34,727 bases of DNA from a bacterium (GTDB taxonomy: Bacteria > Sysuimicrobiota > Sysuimicrobiia > Sysuimicrobiales > Segetimicrobiaceae), in the NCBI GenBank assembly GCA_035703895.1, contig DASSXJ010000222.1, forward strand, positions 1-34,727. The letters run 5' to 3'. Every line of letters starts with the position of its first letter. The stretch's first letter is position 1. The notes below the pieces were generated by a model. The model ran no database searches, had not been told where the DNA came from, and saw nothing but the letters and a program-made list of their open reading frames with translations. Shown piece after piece: positions 24,736 to 34,136 of the stretch. The position numbers were made by a program, and so were the translations under genes.

Positions 24736-25586
24736 GCGCGTCTCCCGCGCCCTGCCACGCGAGCGTGCGCCTCCGCCACGGCGGCGTCGAGCGCGGCGTC
24801 CGGCAGGACCGCGTCTGCCCCGCGGACGAGGTGGGCGAGGAACTCTACATTGCCGGCGGGGCCCAGGATCGGCGACGGGACGACGCCCACAGGACCGAGG
24901 CCGGCGGCCAGAGCGGTTTCGAGGACGGTGCGAAGGACCTCGCGGTGGACGCCGGGATCTCGCACCACGCCGCCCCGCCTGACGTGCTCCCGTCCCGCCT
25001 CGAACTGCGGCTTTATGAGGGCGACCGCGCACCCCCCGGGGGCGAGCAGGGCCGCGATCGGCCTCCAGACCAGCCGCAGGCTGATGAACGCGAGGTCGGC
25101 GGTGACCAGGCCGCACGCCGCGCCGACCTGCTCCGGCGTGAGGTAGCGGGCGTTCGTGCCCTCAAGGCACACCACCCGGGGATCGGTTCGCAGGCGCCAG
25201 GACAACTGGCCGCGCCCCACGTCCACGGCGTACACTCGCGCCGCCCCCGCGCGCAGCAGGCAATCGGTGAACCCGCCCGTGCTTGCGCCCAGGTCGACCG
25301 TCACCTTACCCCGGACGTCGATCCCAAACGTGCGCAGGGCATGGGCGAGCTTGACGCCCCCGCGGCTTGCGTAGGGTTCCTCGCGCCGGTGCACCTCCAC
25401 TGTCATCTGCGGGGTGATCCGGCGGCCCGGCTTGTCGGCGACCCTCCCGTCAACGAGGACGAGCCCGGCCATGATCGCGCTCTGGGCTTCCCTACGCGTG
25501 GCTGCGAGTCCGTGCAGGACGAGCCATTGGTCGAGTCGACCTGCTTCATCGATCACGGCGGACGGGGAACGCGGCAGGCGGGTCAT
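24732..25586 (-). CDS. tlyA: TlyA-family rRNA 2'-O-methyltransferase (S4 domain plus FtsJ-type domain)
   Basis: 284 residues. TlyA methylates ribose of rRNA cytidines in mycobacteria. Domains: S4 RNA-binding (about 13-75: RLDQWLVLHGLAATRREAQ, VLVDGRV), linker PYASRGGVKLAHAL with K79, and Rossmann methyltransferase with VTVDLGASTGGFTDCLL (96-111), YAVDVGRGQL, DLAFISLRLV, ALIKPQFEAG and GPAGNVEFL. The K-D-K-E catalytic set looks present. A hemolysin role has been claimed for the family but methylation is better supported. It is 5 bases after acyP and overlaps nadK. Confidence 0.9.
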   Translation of the reverse strand: MTRLPRSPSAVIDEAGRLDQWLVLHGLAATRREAQSAIMAGLVLVDGRVADKPGRRITPQMTVEVHRREEPYASRGGVKLAHALRTFGIDVRGKVTVDLGASTGGFTDCLLRAGAARVYAVDVGRGQLSWRLRTDPRVVCLEGTNARYLTPEQVGAACGLVTADLAFISLRLVWRPIAALLAPGGCAVALIKPQFEAGREHVRRGGVVRDPGVHREVLRTVLETALAAGLGPVGVVPSPILGPAGNVEFLAHLVRGADAVLPDAALDAAVAEAHARVAGRGRRA

Positions 25587-25591
25587 CCTCG

Positions 25592-25858
25592 CTAGCGAAT
25601 CATGAACGTTCGCTCGCGCGCCGGTGCGTCCTCCCAGTCGATCCGCACGTCCCGTACCAGCGCCCCCGGGGGTCCGTCGCGAACGATCCCGATCAGTGTC
25701 TCGAGCTTCGCTCGATCGCCTTCAGCCGTGATCTCGACGTGTCCGTCGGGGAGGTTGCGGGTCGTTCCCGTGAGCCCCAGCGCGCGGGCGCGCGTCGCCG
25801 TGAAGTGACGGAACCCCACGCCCTGGACCCGTCCCGTCACCACGATGTGGATCCGCAC
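25592..25858 (-). CDS. acyP: Acylphosphatase
   Basis: 88 residues, the usual length. It hydrolyses carboxyl-phosphate bonds in acyl phosphates. The signature GRVQGVGFRHFT contains catalytic R17, and TTRNLPDGHVEI contains catalytic N35. The start is GTG 25858. It sits between nusB (16 bases) and tlyA (5 bases). The second signature normally begins with G-W-V-R-N; the Trp is replaced here by Thr. Confidence 0.93.
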   Translation of the reverse strand: MRIHIVVTGRVQGVGFRHFTATRARALGLTGTTRNLPDGHVEITAEGDRAKLETLIGIVRDGPPGALVRDVRIDWEDAPARERTFMIR

Positions 25859-25874
25859 GCGATGCGAGCCTGCC

Positions 25875-26297
25875 TCACACGTCGGCAGCCTGTCCTACCA
25901 GCGAGAGCATGCCGGAGCGAACGACGTGGCCCAGAAGTCCGTTGACAAATCGGCCTGAGTCCTCGGTGCTGTAGCGTTTGGCCAGCTCCACGGCTTCGTT
26001 GATGATGACGCGAACGGAGGTGGTGGTGTGTTGCAGCTCAAAGATCGCCATGCGGAGGATGTTGCGATCGACGGCGGCCATGCGCTCGATCGTCCAGTGC
26101 TCCGCCACCTGGGCGATCATCACGTCGATCTCTGATGCGTGCGCCTGCGTCCCTCGAGAGAGGGTCTCTACGAGGGCCCAATCCTCGGGGAGCCAGTCCG
26201 GCGCGGCGACCGAGGCCAAGGCGTCCTCGAGGGACAGCTGCCCGACGTCCAGCTGAAAGAGGACCTGTAGCGCCGCCTCGCGTGCCCGCCGTCGCAT
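25875..26297 (-). CDS. nusB: Transcription antitermination factor NusB
   Basis: 140 residues, all-helical. NusB binds boxA RNA with S10 in rRNA antitermination complexes. Visible: RRRAREAALQVLFQLDVGQ at the N-terminus, HWTIERMAAVDRNILRMAIFEL and VIINEAVELAKRYSTEDSGRFVNGLLGHV, the last two being the family signatures. The start is ATG 26297 with GGGAG upstream. It is the first gene of the long minus-strand unit; a terminator-like hairpin ends 5-6 bases upstream of its ribosome binding site, and a promoter lies in the last codons of ribF. Confidence 0.95.
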   Translation of the reverse strand: MRRRAREAALQVLFQLDVGQLSLEDALASVAAPDWLPEDWALVETLSRGTQAHASEIDVMIAQVAEHWTIERMAAVDRNILRMAIFELQHTTTSVRVIINEAVELAKRYSTEDSGRFVNGLLGHVVRSGMLSLVGQAADV

Positions 26298-26302
26298 CGT
26301 CT

Positions 26303-26335
26303 CCCAAACAAACTGACCACCAGATCGGTGGTCAG
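26303..26335 (-). terminator. Rho-independent terminator or attenuator hairpin immediately upstream of nusB
   Basis: Minus strand: CTGACCACC, loop GATCT, GGTGGTCAG (26313-26335), a perfect 9-bp stem followed by TTTGTTT and then GGGAG, the nusB ribosome binding site. It could end the rimP-ribF transcript. Because the best nusB promoter lies upstream of it, it may instead act in the nusB leader. A second GC-rich hairpin (GGGGC...GCCCC) lies just upstream, about 26345-26361. Confidence 0.72.
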
Positions 26336-26396
26336 GCTCTCTCCTGTGGGGCCTGGCGCGCCCCGTTGGCTTTCCTGCGGTTGTCCCGCGCCTGCA

Positions 26397-27356
26397 CTAC
26401 AGTATTATACCTTGGTCCCTGGCGACAAGCAACTCCCGTACCTGCGAGACGTCCCGGCGGATTTGCCGGCTCAACGCCTCCGCGTCCGGAAACGCGCGTT
26501 CTTCCCGAATTCTCCCCACGAACTCAACCTGTATCGGCTCGCCGACGAGATCTCCACTGAACTCGAGCAGGTGGGTCTCGATCGAGATCTCCGTCCCACT
26601 AAACGTCGGTCGTCTGCCCACGTTCGTCGCGCCTCCGAATCGCCGACCGCCCACGTCGACGATTGAGGCGTAGACGCCGATGCGGGGGAGGATCTTGCGA
26701 GGCGAGTCTACGGCGAGGTTCGCGGTGGGGAACCCGATCGTACGCCCCCGCCCCTCGCCCGAGGTCACGCGTCCCCGAAGAGCGTACCTTCGACCGAGCA
26801 GCCGCGCGGCCTCATCGACCAGTCCTTCCCGCAGCGCCCCGCGGATGCGGCTGCTGCTGACCGGTTCGCCGTCGATCAACACGGCGGGCACGAGGGTGAC
26901 GTCCACCCCCCGCGTCCGCCCCCACTCCACGAGGCGCTGCGCGGTACCTTCCCGCCGGTATCCAAACGTATACGACGACCCCACAAAGACCGCCCGGGCG
27001 CGCAGGCGCTCCCCCAGGATCTCGTTCATCCAATCCCGCGCGGCCGTCTGGGAGAACGCCAGGTCGAAGGGAAGCACGAGGGCCACATCGACCCCGAGTC
27101 CAGACAGCAGCGCGAGACGCTCCTCCACCGTGGTGAGCAACACCGGCTCGGGGCTCGGGCGGAGCACCTCGAGCGGATGCGGCTCGAACGTCACCGCCAC
27201 CGATTGTCCCCCACTATCGCGCGCACGGGTCACCGCACCCCGGATGACCTGTTGATGGCCGAGGTGGAGACCGTCAAAGGTGCCGAGGGCAAGGGCGGAA
27301 TCCCCTGGGGAAAACTCATCGAGGCCGCGAGCGGTGAGCAACGAGCCCTCCTCCAT
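26397..27356 (-). CDS. ribF: Bifunctional riboflavin kinase / FAD synthetase
   Basis: 319 residues. It phosphorylates riboflavin to FMN and adenylates FMN to FAD. The N-terminal nucleotidyltransferase domain has ALALGTFDGLHLGHQQVI (H-x-G-H) and VAVTFEPHP, then VFVGSSYTFGYRREG and SSSRIRGAL. The C-terminal flavokinase domain starts ALRGRVTSGEGRGRTIGFPTANL and continues VGRRPTF and ETHLLEFSGDLVG. The start is taken at ATG 27356, overlapping truB by 41 bases. TTG at 27341, with GGAGGAGGG just upstream, is a serious alternative. The final codons contain the nusB promoter -10 box. Confidence 0.92.
   Translation of the reverse strand: MEEGSLLTARGLDEFSPGDSALALGTFDGLHLGHQQVIRGAVTRARDSGGQSVAVTFEPHPLEVLRPSPEPVLLTTVEERLALLSGLGVDVALVLPFDLAFSQTAARDWMNEILGERLRARAVFVGSSYTFGYRREGTAQRLVEWGRTRGVDVTLVPAVLIDGEPVSSSRIRGALREGLVDEAARLLGRRYALRGRVTSGEGRGRTIGFPTANLAVDSPRKILPRIGVYASIVDVGGRRFGGATNVGRRPTFSGTEISIETHLLEFSGDLVGEPIQVEFVGRIREERAFPDAEALSRQIRRDVSQVRELLVARDQGIIL
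26404..26432 (-). promoter_or_regulatory. Promoter of the nusB transcription unit, inside the 3' end of ribF
   Basis: Minus strand: TTGCTT (26427-26432), a 17-base spacer, then a perfect TATAAT (26404-26409). The -10 box encodes the last residues of RibF (Gly-Ile-Ile-Leu). Transcription would start near 26397, giving a leader of about 100 bases with two hairpins before nusB. Confidence 0.6.
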
Positions 27357-28263
27357 CGCCGGCCAGCACCTTGAATGGTCGAAGCGCTCCTCCGTGCACG
27401 CGCGCCAGGGCGATGAGGGCCCCGCGCCGGCTGCGGAGGCGGACCGGACCATCCTCGGGTACCGTGGTCCCGGCCACCTTCCATAAGGGCACGGAGTGGC
27501 CGTTCATCACCTCGGCGACGCTCCGGTCTGAAAGGTCGACGGCAGGGAGGTGGGCAACGGCCTGGTCCATCGGGACCACGGCGTCCCCCAGTCCTCCGGT
27601 CGCGGCCGCGGCGGCCAGCTCCTCGAGCGTCATCGCGTCGCGGATCTCGAACCCGCCGGCCCTCGTGCGGACCATGAAGTGCGCGTATCCCCCCACCCCG
27701 AGGGCGTCCCCGACATCCGCACAGAGCTTTCGAATATAGGTCCCCTTGCCGCATGCGACCTCGAGCAGCGCGGCGGCCTGCTCCCGGTCGAATCGGAGGA
27801 TCTCGATCCGATGCACGGTCACCGAACGCGGTTGGAGGTCCACCATCTCTCCGCGTCGCGCCAGTTGGTACAGCCGGGCCCCCTCATGATGAATGGCCGA
27901 CACCATCGGGGGCACTTGAAGGATCTCCCCCGTGAATCGCTTGAGGACGCCCTCGAGTGCGGCCCGGGTGAGCGCACGCCGGACGCCGGGCGTCCCGGAC
28001 GCGGGCAGGACCTCGCCGTACGCATCCCCTGTGCTCGTCCGGGTTCCCAGGCGGAGCTCCACACGGTACTCCTTGTCGGCCTCCATGAGATACTCGCTCA
28101 ACCGCGTCGCACGTCCCAGGCAGCAGACAAGCACGCCGGCGGCGCCGGGATCCAGCGTCCCCGTGTGGCCGACGCGCCTCTGCGCGGCGGCCCGACGCAC
28201 GACGTCGACCACGTCGTGTGACGTCATCCCGGGGGGCTTTAATACGACGAGGACGCCGTCCAT
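27316..28263 (-). CDS. truB: tRNA pseudouridine-55 synthase TruB
   Basis: 315 residues. It isomerises U55 in the tRNA T-loop. Visible: GVLVVLKPPGMTSHDVVDVVRR, VGHTGTLDPGAAGVLV with catalytic D38, KEYRVELRLGTRTSTGDAYGEV, a GEILQVPPMVSAIHHEGARLYQLAR motif and RSVTVHRIEIL, followed by a C-terminal PUA-like region. The nearby TtuA and TrmI act on neighbouring T-loop positions 54 and 58. The start is ATG 28263, 8 bases after nrnA; the end overlaps ribF. Confidence 0.95.
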   Translation of the reverse strand: MDGVLVVLKPPGMTSHDVVDVVRRAAAQRRVGHTGTLDPGAAGVLVCCLGRATRLSEYLMEADKEYRVELRLGTRTSTGDAYGEVLPASGTPGVRRALTRAALEGVLKRFTGEILQVPPMVSAIHHEGARLYQLARRGEMVDLQPRSVTVHRIEILRFDREQAAALLEVACGKGTYIRKLCADVGDALGVGGYAHFMVRTRAGGFEIRDAMTLEELAAAAATGGLGDAVVPMDQAVAHLPAVDLSDRSVAEVMNGHSVPLWKVAGTTVPEDGPVRLRSRRGALIALARVHGGALRPFKVLAGDGGGLVAHRSRPR

Positions 28264-28271
28264 GGGACCGC

Positions 28272-29243
28272 TCAGAGCGTCGCCGCGCTGAGTTCGCGGC
28301 GGACGGCCGCGAGCGTCTGGCGGACCACGTCGTCGACCGGTCCCTTCACGGTGAACCCGGCTGCGGCGGCGTGCCCTCCGCCTCCGAACGCCTCGGCGAT
28401 CACGTTGGCCCGGACGCTTCCCACGCCGCGGAGGCTCACGGAAATCTCATCAGATTCTTCTTTGAACAGGATCGCGACCTGAATCCCGCGAACCGTCCGC
28501 AGCGCCCCGACGACGCCCTCGGACTCTTCCATGGTGGCCCCGGCCTCTTTGAGCATCGCCTGGGTGATGGTGGTCCACGCCACGCGGCCGTCTTCGCAGA
28601 TCGTCATCCGGACGAGCGCCATGCCGAGCAGGCGGAGGGACGACGTAGACCGGTTTTCGTACACCTGCTCGAAGACGGCCATCGGGCTGGCGCCGGCGCG
28701 GACCAGCTCTGCCGCCAGTTCAAAGCTCTTCGGTGTGACGCTCGCATAATGGAAACTCCCCGTGTCTGTCAGAAGCGCCGTCATCAAGCACACGGCGGTC
28801 TCGGGATCCAGGCGCGGCTGGAAGGCGGTGACGATGGGGAAGACCACTTCCGCCACCGCGGCCGCCCCAGGGTCCCACAGGACCAGATCGCCGTACCCGG
28901 TGTTGCTGACGTGATGATCGACGTTCACCCAGAGGGGGACCCCCGCGGCCCTGGCGGCCAGCGCACCCGCGCGCTCCGGGGAACTGCACTCCATGAACAC
29001 GACGGCGTCGAACCGCTCCCCCTCTGGGATCTCGGCGAGGACCGTGCTGCTCCCCGGGAGGAACCGGTACATCTCCGGGACGCCGTCGGAGCTCCCGACC
29101 GTCGCCCGCCGTCCTGCGCCCCGCAGCGCTCTCGCCAATGCGAGCGTGGAGCCCAAACAGTCACCGTCGGGCGAGACATGGTTGAGGAGCAGGACGTGCT
29201 GCCGGCTTTTAAGCGTCTCCGCGATCTTTGCGGCCGGGGACAT
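28272..29243 (-). CDS. nrnA: DHH-family oligoribonuclease / pAp-phosphatase NrnA
   Basis: 323 residues. It degrades very short RNAs and dephosphorylates 3'-phosphoadenosine 5'-phosphate in Gram-positive-type bacteria. Visible: LLLNHVSPDGDCLGSTLALA (first metal site), DAVVFMECSSPERAG, VNVDHHVSNTGYGDLVLWDP (DHH), LMTALLTDTGSFHYASVTP and the DHHA1 domain ending AEAFGGGGHAAAAGFTV. The start is ATG 29243, since GGAGAGGAGG lies upstream, overlapping rbfA by 35 bases. Longer readings use the shadow of rbfA. Confidence 0.92.
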   Translation of the reverse strand: MSPAAKIAETLKSRQHVLLLNHVSPDGDCLGSTLALARALRGAGRRATVGSSDGVPEMYRFLPGSSTVLAEIPEGERFDAVVFMECSSPERAGALAARAAGVPLWVNVDHHVSNTGYGDLVLWDPGAAAVAEVVFPIVTAFQPRLDPETAVCLMTALLTDTGSFHYASVTPKSFELAAELVRAGASPMAVFEQVYENRSTSSLRLLGMALVRMTICEDGRVAWTTITQAMLKEAGATMEESEGVVGALRTVRGIQVAILFKEESDEISVSLRGVGSVRANVIAEAFGGGGHAAAAGFTVKGPVDDVVRQTLAAVRRELSAATL

Positions 29244-29601
29244 CGCTGGCCTCCTCTCCCTTGGCTTCGGCGACCCGGCGCAGCAGATGCTGAACCCGGA
29301 CCCCACGTTCGATCGACTCGTCCAACCTGAAATGCACTTGGGGAAGGTACCGGAGCCGGATCCGCCGCCCCAGCTCGGTGCGGATGAACCCCTGGGCGCT
29401 CGCCAAGGCGGCCATCGTCTTCGCTTTGGCTTCCTCATCGCCCAGGATGCTCACGAAGACCTTGGCATGCCGGAGGTCCTGGCTCAACTCGACATCGGTG
29501 ACGGAGACAAAGCCGACGCGTGGGTCCTTCATCTCACGCTGCAGAATCGTGCTGATCTCCTGCTTGAACAGCTCACGGAGTCGCGCGAGACGGACGCTCA
29601 T
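29209..29601 (-). CDS. rbfA: 30S ribosome-binding factor A
   Basis: 130 residues, KH-like fold. It matures the 5' end of 16S rRNA and the 30S subunit. Visible: RLARLRELFKQEISTILQREMKDPRVGFVSVTDVELSQDLRHAKVFVSILGDEE in outline, and GFIRTELGRRIRLRYLPQVHFRLDESIE. It lies 9 bases after ylxP in the canonical infB-rbfA neighbourhood and overlaps nrnA at its end, with a basic-acidic tail of about 20 residues. Confidence 0.94.
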   Translation of the reverse strand: MSVRLARLRELFKQEISTILQREMKDPRVGFVSVTDVELSQDLRHAKVFVSILGDEEAKAKTMAALASAQGFIRTELGRRIRLRYLPQVHFRLDESIERGVRVQHLLRRVAEAKGEEASDVPGRKDRGDA

Positions 29602-29610
29602 CGATCGACC

Positions 29611-29892
29611 TCACCGCATCTCGACGGCATAATCGAGGACCACGAGATCGCTGTGCCGGCCGATCGCGTCCGCGACGTGGGCGAGCACCTGGTCGGCATG
29701 CCGCACGTCCGTGCTGATGTACGCGATCGCCAATCCGGCGCGCCGCCAAGACTCCTGGTGCGCGACTTCGGCCGCGGCCACGTGAAAGCGGTGATGGAGG
29801 CGATCGAGGAGAGATTTCAGGATCCGTCGCTTGTCCTTGATGCTCTGTGTGCCGGGAAGGCTACACTCGACGTGTAGGACGCCGACCACCAT
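29611..29892 (-). CDS. ylxP: YlxP-like DUF503 protein
   Basis: 93 residues. A conserved small protein of unknown function found between infB and rbfA in Gram-positive bacteria and Thermus relatives. Visible: VVGVLHVECSLPGTQSIKDKRRILKSLLDRLHHRF with the family's S-L-K-(D)-K-R pattern, then VAAAEVAHQESWRRAGLAIAYISTD. No catalytic motif is evident. Position and length match the family exactly. Confidence 0.9.
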   Translation of the reverse strand: MVVGVLHVECSLPGTQSIKDKRRILKSLLDRLHHRFHVAAAEVAHQESWRRAGLAIAYISTDVRHADQVLAHVADAIGRHSDLVVLDYAVEMR

Positions 29893-29932
29893 CGTCCTCG
29901 CCTCCCGGTCCCCTCAGGGACGCTTCCCTTCC

Positions 29933-32533
29933 TCAGACCGGCTTCGCCTCGATGTCGAACGCCTCGATGACGTCCCCCTCCTTCACGTCGTTGTAGCGCT
30001 CGAGTCCGATGCCGCACTCGTACCCTTCCGTGACCTCGCGCACATCCTCCTTAAACCTTCTGAGCGACCCGATCGTCCCTTCGTGGACCACGACGCCGTC
30101 CCGAATCAGCCGCGCCCGGGCGCCCCGCAGCATCCGTCCCATGGCCATGTAGCTCCCCGCGATCGTGCCCACCCGGCTGATCGAGAAGACCTTGCGAACC
30201 TCCGCCCGCCCCAGGATCACCTCGACCATCTCCGGCGCAATGAGCCCCGTGGCGAGCTTTTTGATGTCGTCGAGCACTTCGTAAATCACCCGATACAGCC
30301 GCACGTCGACGGCCTGGGTCTCGGCCAGGCGCCGGACTTGGGGTTCGGGCCGGACGTTGAACCCGATCACCCGGGCAAAGCTGGCCGCGGCAAGCATGAC
30401 GTCGGACTCGGTCACGCTGCCGACCGCCGCGTGCAGGATCGTGATGACGACCTCGCGGCTGGTCAGGCGTTCGATCGCCGCGACGAGCGCCTCCACAGAG
30501 CCCTGCACGTCCGCCTTGACGATGAGGCGGAGTTCCTTCCGCTCGGTGACCGCCCCGGTCTCTTTGGAGATCTCCTCCACGCTCAACTGGCGGATCCTCG
30601 ATTGTTCGGTCGCCCGCCGCCGCTCGGTCCGCTCTTCCGCCACCGCCTTGGCGATCCGCTCGTTTGTCACGACCTCGACCAGATCGCCGGCGGCCGGTAC
30701 GTCGCTGAGTCCGATCACCTCGGCCGGTATGCTTGGACCGGCCATCTGGATCCGCGCCCCCTTGTCGTCGGTCATCGCGCGAATCCGCCCGAAGGTCTCC
30801 CCGACGACGACCGCATCGCCGACGTGAAGCGTCCCATCCTGGACCAGGACCGTGGCCACCGGACCTCGGCCTTTGTCCAGCCGCGCCTCGATCACCGTGG
30901 CCTTCGCGGGCCGTTCCGGCGTCGCCCGAAGGTCGCGGAGCTCCGCGACGAGGAGTATCATCTCGAGCAGCGTGTCCAGCCCCGTCCCCTGCCGGGCCGA
31001 CACCGGGACGGTGATCGTGTCGCCGCCCCATTCCTCGGGGACGAGCCCAAGATCCGCCAGTTGCTGCTTCACGCGGTCGGGATTCGCCTGCGGCAGGTCG
31101 ATCTTGTTGATCGCGACGATCACCGGCACCCGCGCCGCCTTCGCGTGGTTGATCGCCTCGAGCGTCTGCGGCATCACGCCGTCTTCGGCGGCGACCACCA
31201 GCACCGCGATATCGGTCACGTGGGCGCCGCGAGCCCGAAGCGCCGTAAACGCCTCGTGACCGGGGGTATCGAGAAACGTGATCGGCTTGCCTTTCGCCTC
31301 CACCGTGTAGGCGCCGATATGCTGGGTGATCCCCCCGAACTCCTTCGCCGCGACGCTGGTCTTCCGGATGGCATCGAGGAGGCTCGTCTTTCCGTGGTCC
31401 ACGTGCCCCATCACCGTGACGACGGGGGGTCTGAGTTCCCGCCCCTTCTCCTCGGCGGCGTCCGCCACAGGGACATCCAGCGTTGGGGCGAGTTCCGTTA
31501 CTTCGGCGACTTCGGCGACTCTGGGAACGAAGTTGAACGCCGCCATGACTTTGCTCGCGATCTCGAGCGGGATCATGTGATTGATGCCCGCCATGACGCC
31601 AGATTCGACAAGACGCTTCACGACTTCTCCGGGGGGCACACCCATGCGCGCGGCCAAATCGCCAACCTGAATCGGCCCATCCAACTCCAGATACCGGACC
31701 GGTTGCGGGGCCGCGGCGGCGGGCGCGGCCGGGATCTCGGGGGCCGGGCGCACAGGCTCGGGGGGCCTCACCGGTTCTGCCCTCGGCTCCACCCGTGGAG
31801 TCTCCACGGGTGCCGGCGCGGGGGGCCCTTCGGGGATCACGCGAGCGCCCGTATCTGCGGCCGCGGACTCGTACCGGTGCGTTCTCCGGACGTCCGCAAA
31901 CCGAATGGTCGGCTTTTCTTTAGGCGGCGCGGACGGCGCAGCCGCCTGGGCGCCAGCGGGGGCTGCCGCGGCCGCCGGGTGCTCCCTCGCCGGCTTGCCG
32001 GCCGCGACCCCCGACGGGGGGGCGCCGGTGTGAGGATCCCCGCCGGCCCTCTTGGGCTCGACCTTGGCGTCTCCCGCTTTCTTTGGAGCCGCGCGCTCCT
32101 GAGTCTTTGCCGCCACTTTGCCGCCGGGGGCCGCCGGCGCCACAGGCGCTTTCTCGGTCTTGGTCGGTGGTGCCTGCGGCGGGGCGACATCCGCCGCCGG
32201 GGCTGCCTCCGCGCGCGGCGCCCGGATGACCCGAACGCCTTTGATCTCGGATCCGTAGCTGGCCTGGAGAAACGCGCTCTGCCGGACTTTTTCCGCGTCG
32301 ACCGAGGTGGACTTGCCGCGGGGGGATTCTCGTCCCGGGGTGCCGGCCGCGGCCGGCCCTCCGGATGGGGGCGCTTGTCCCTTCGCACGGGTGGCGGCTT
32401 GCCGCAGTCGCCCCACGACCGCATCGTCGAGGACGCTCATATGGTTCCGGACCGGGACTTTCATGGCCTCCAGCCGTCCGATCAGTTCCTTGCTGGTGAG
32501 GCCCAGTTCCCGGGCGAGTTCATGAACTTTCAC
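29933..32533 (-). CDS. infB: Translation initiation factor IF-2
   Basis: 866 residues. GTPase that places initiator tRNA on the 30S subunit. N-terminal IF2N region [20 protein letters not shown], a long Ala/Pro-rich low-complexity linker (about 50-275), a second IF2N-like segment (about 280-335), then the G domain with GHVDHGKT (376-383), DTPGHEAF (422-429) and NKIDLP (476-481), and the C-terminal domains ending [23 protein letters not shown]. The start is GTG 32533, 5 bases after GGGAGGG. The neighbours are rnpM upstream and ylxP downstream; ylxQ is absent between rnpM and infB. Confidence 0.97.
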   Translation of the reverse strand: MKVHELARELGLTSKELIGRLEAMKVPVRNHMSVLDDAVVGRLRQAATRAKGQAPPSGGPAAAGTPGRESPRGKSTSVDAEKVRQSAFLQASYGSEIKGVRVIRAPRAEAAPAADVAPPQAPPTKTEKAPVAPAAPGGKVAAKTQERAAPKKAGDAKVEPKRAGGDPHTGAPPSGVAAGKPAREHPAAAAAPAGAQAAAPSAPPKEKPTIRFADVRRTHRYESAAADTGARVIPEGPPAPAPVETPRVEPRAEPVRPPEPVRPAPEIPAAPAAAAPQPVRYLELDGPIQVGDLAARMGVPPGEVVKRLVESGVMAGINHMIPLEIASKVMAAFNFVPRVAEVAEVTELAPTLDVPVADAAEEKGRELRPPVVTVMGHVDHGKTSLLDAIRKTSVAAKEFGGITQHIGAYTVEAKGKPITFLDTPGHEAFTALRARGAHVTDIAVLVVAAEDGVMPQTLEAINHAKAARVPVIVAINKIDLPQANPDRVKQQLADLGLVPEEWGGDTITVPVSARQGTGLDTLLEMILLVAELRDLRATPERPAKATVIEARLDKGRGPVATVLVQDGTLHVGDAVVVGETFGRIRAMTDDKGARIQMAGPSIPAEVIGLSDVPAAGDLVEVVTNERIAKAVAEERTERRRATEQSRIRQLSVEEISKETGAVTERKELRLIVKADVQGSVEALVAAIERLTSREVVITILHAAVGSVTESDVMLAAASFARVIGFNVRPEPQVRRLAETQAVDVRLYRVIYEVLDDIKKLATGLIAPEMVEVILGRAEVRKVFSISRVGTIAGSYMAMGRMLRGARARLIRDGVVVHEGTIGSLRRFKEDVREVTEGYECGIGLERYNDVKEGDVIEAFDIEAKPV

Positions 32534-32551
32534 AATATCCCTCCCGTGTGC

Positions 32552-32914
32552 TCACAGCGCCGGCCGTCGTCGAGGGTGTGGCTTCCCCGACGGCGGCTCG
32601 GGGCGGGGCAGCAAGATCCGTCGAACCACCGGCGCTCTCGGCGGCGCCGGGCGGACCTGCGCGCCTCGCAGTCCCTCTGCCACATCTTCTGGAATCGAGC
32701 GTTCAAGCGTTCGCGCTAGGCGCTCTTCGTGCAGCGCACGGTCGATGCACGGGGCCTGTGGACAAACATAGGCGCCCCGCCCTGAGAGTTTCCCTGTCGG
32801 ATCGACCCGGACCTCGCCATCGGGCGTACGGACGATCCGGATCAGCTCTCGTTTGACCCGCATCTGGCCGCACGCCACGCACTGCCGCTGGGGAAGCCGC
32901 CGGACCTTTGGCAT
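32552..32914 (-). CDS. rnpM: YlxR/RnpM-family RNA-binding protein
   Basis: 120 residues. The family includes RnpM, reported as an RNase P RNA-binding modulator in Bacillus. Visible: [44 protein letters not shown] in outline, with the C-V-x-C and G-R-G-A-Y-V-C marks. A C-terminal Pro/Arg-rich extension of about 35 residues is beyond the usual length of about 90 and may bind nucleic acid. It lies 3 bases after nusA. Confidence 0.92.
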   Translation of the reverse strand: MPKVRRLPQRQCVACGQMRVKRELIRIVRTPDGEVRVDPTGKLSGRGAYVCPQAPCIDRALHEERLARTLERSIPEDVAEGLRGAQVRPAPPRAPVVRRILLPRPEPPSGKPHPRRRPAL

Positions 32915-32917
32915 GGC

Positions 32918-34129
32918 TCACTCGGCGACCGACTTCTCCTCTACGCGAGGCGCTCCCCCGGGAGCCTCCTCCCCGGCGGGTGCCGCAGCCACCGGGACCG
33001 ACTCGGGGCCGGGGACCGCTTGGCCTTCGGCGGCCGCTGGGACTTCCTCTTCCGGAGGGAGGTCGGCGAAGATCTTCTTTGCCTCCTGCTCCTTGATCTG
33101 CGACTCGCTCTTGATATCGATGCGCCACCCGGTCAGTTTGGCGGCGAGCCGGGCGTTCTGCCCCTCTTTGCCAATGGCCAGCGACAGTTGGTTATCCGGC
33201 ACGATCACCAACGCCGTCTTCGTCTCCTCGGTGATCTCGACGCGGATCACCTTCGCCGGGCTCAGGGCGCTCGCGACGAAGATCGCGGGATCACTGGCCC
33301 ACGGCACGATGTCGATCTTCTCCCCGCGCAGTTCGTCCACGATCGACTGGACCCGCGAGCCCTTCGGCCCAACGCACGATCCGACCGCATCGACGTTGCG
33401 ATCGCGGGAGACGACCGCGACTTTGCTCCGCGCGCCGGCTTCGCGGGCGATCGCCTTGATCTCCACGATGCCTTCGTAGATCTCCGGCACCTCGATCTCG
33501 AACAGCCGCTTCAGCAACCCGGGATGGGTGCGTGACACGACGATCTGAGGCCCGCGCGTGCCCTGCTTGACCTCGACGACGTACGCCTTGACGCGATCGT
33601 TCTGCCGGTACCCTTCCCGCGGGACCTGCTCGGTCGGCGGCAACACCGCCTCGATCCGCCCGAGGTCCATGTAGACGTTCCGCCGCTCCACGCGCTGCAC
33701 CGTGCCGGTAACGATATCGCCCTCCCGGTCCCGGAACTCCTTGTAGACCATGTCCCGCTCGGCCTCGCAGATCCGCTGCACGATCACCTGCTTCGCGGTC
33801 TGGGCTGCGATCCGACCGAAGTCCTTCGGGGTGACCTCGACCTCGACGATGTCTCCGACTTGGCTCTCCGCATCCCATCCCCGCGCCTCCGCGAGGGGGA
33901 CTTCGCTGTTCGGATCGGTCACGCTCTCGACGATCGTTCGGACGCTGAATACGTGCTGCTCGCCGGTTTCCCGGTCTAGCTCGATTCGGATGTTTTGGGC
34001 CGCCGATCCGAAATTCTTCTTGTAGGCGGAGAGCAATGCCGCCTCGATGGCCTCAACGAGGACGTCCTTGCCGAGGCCCTTTTCTTCCTCCAGTTGCTGG
34101 ATGGCCTTGATCAGCTCCGCGTTGTTCAC
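32918..34129 (-). CDS. nusA: Transcription termination/antitermination factor NusA
   Basis: 403 residues. Binds RNA polymerase and nascent RNA, modulating pausing and termination. Domains: N-terminal polymerase-binding domain ([31 protein letters not shown]), S1 domain ([29 protein letters not shown]), then two KH domains ([47 protein letters not shown]). The end is an Ala/Pro/Glu-rich tail. The start is GTG 34129 because GGAGGTGA lies 7 bases upstream; a longer reading overlaps rimP. Confidence 0.96.
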   Translation of the reverse strand: MNNAELIKAIQQLEEEKGLGKDVLVEAIEAALLSAYKKNFGSAAQNIRIELDRETGEQHVFSVRTIVESVTDPNSEVPLAEARGWDAESQVGDIVEVEVTPKDFGRIAAQTAKQVIVQRICEAERDMVYKEFRDREGDIVTGTVQRVERRNVYMDLGRIEAVLPPTEQVPREGYRQNDRVKAYVVEVKQGTRGPQIVVSRTHPGLLKRLFEIEVPEIYEGIVEIKAIAREAGARSKVAVVSRDRNVDAVGSCVGPKGSRVQSIVDELRGEKIDIVPWASDPAIFVASALSPAKVIRVEITEETKTALVIVPDNQLSLAIGKEGQNARLAAKLTGWRIDIKSESQIKEQEAKKIFADLPPEEEVPAAAEGQAVPGPESVPVAAAPAGEEAPGGAPRVEEKSVAE

Positions 34130-34136
34130 TTGCCGC

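Noticed and set aside
29831-32719. 962-codon open frame on the plus strand opposite infB
   Set aside because: Antisense to IF-2 across its full length; composition is typical of a high-GC shadow frame and no family is recognisable.
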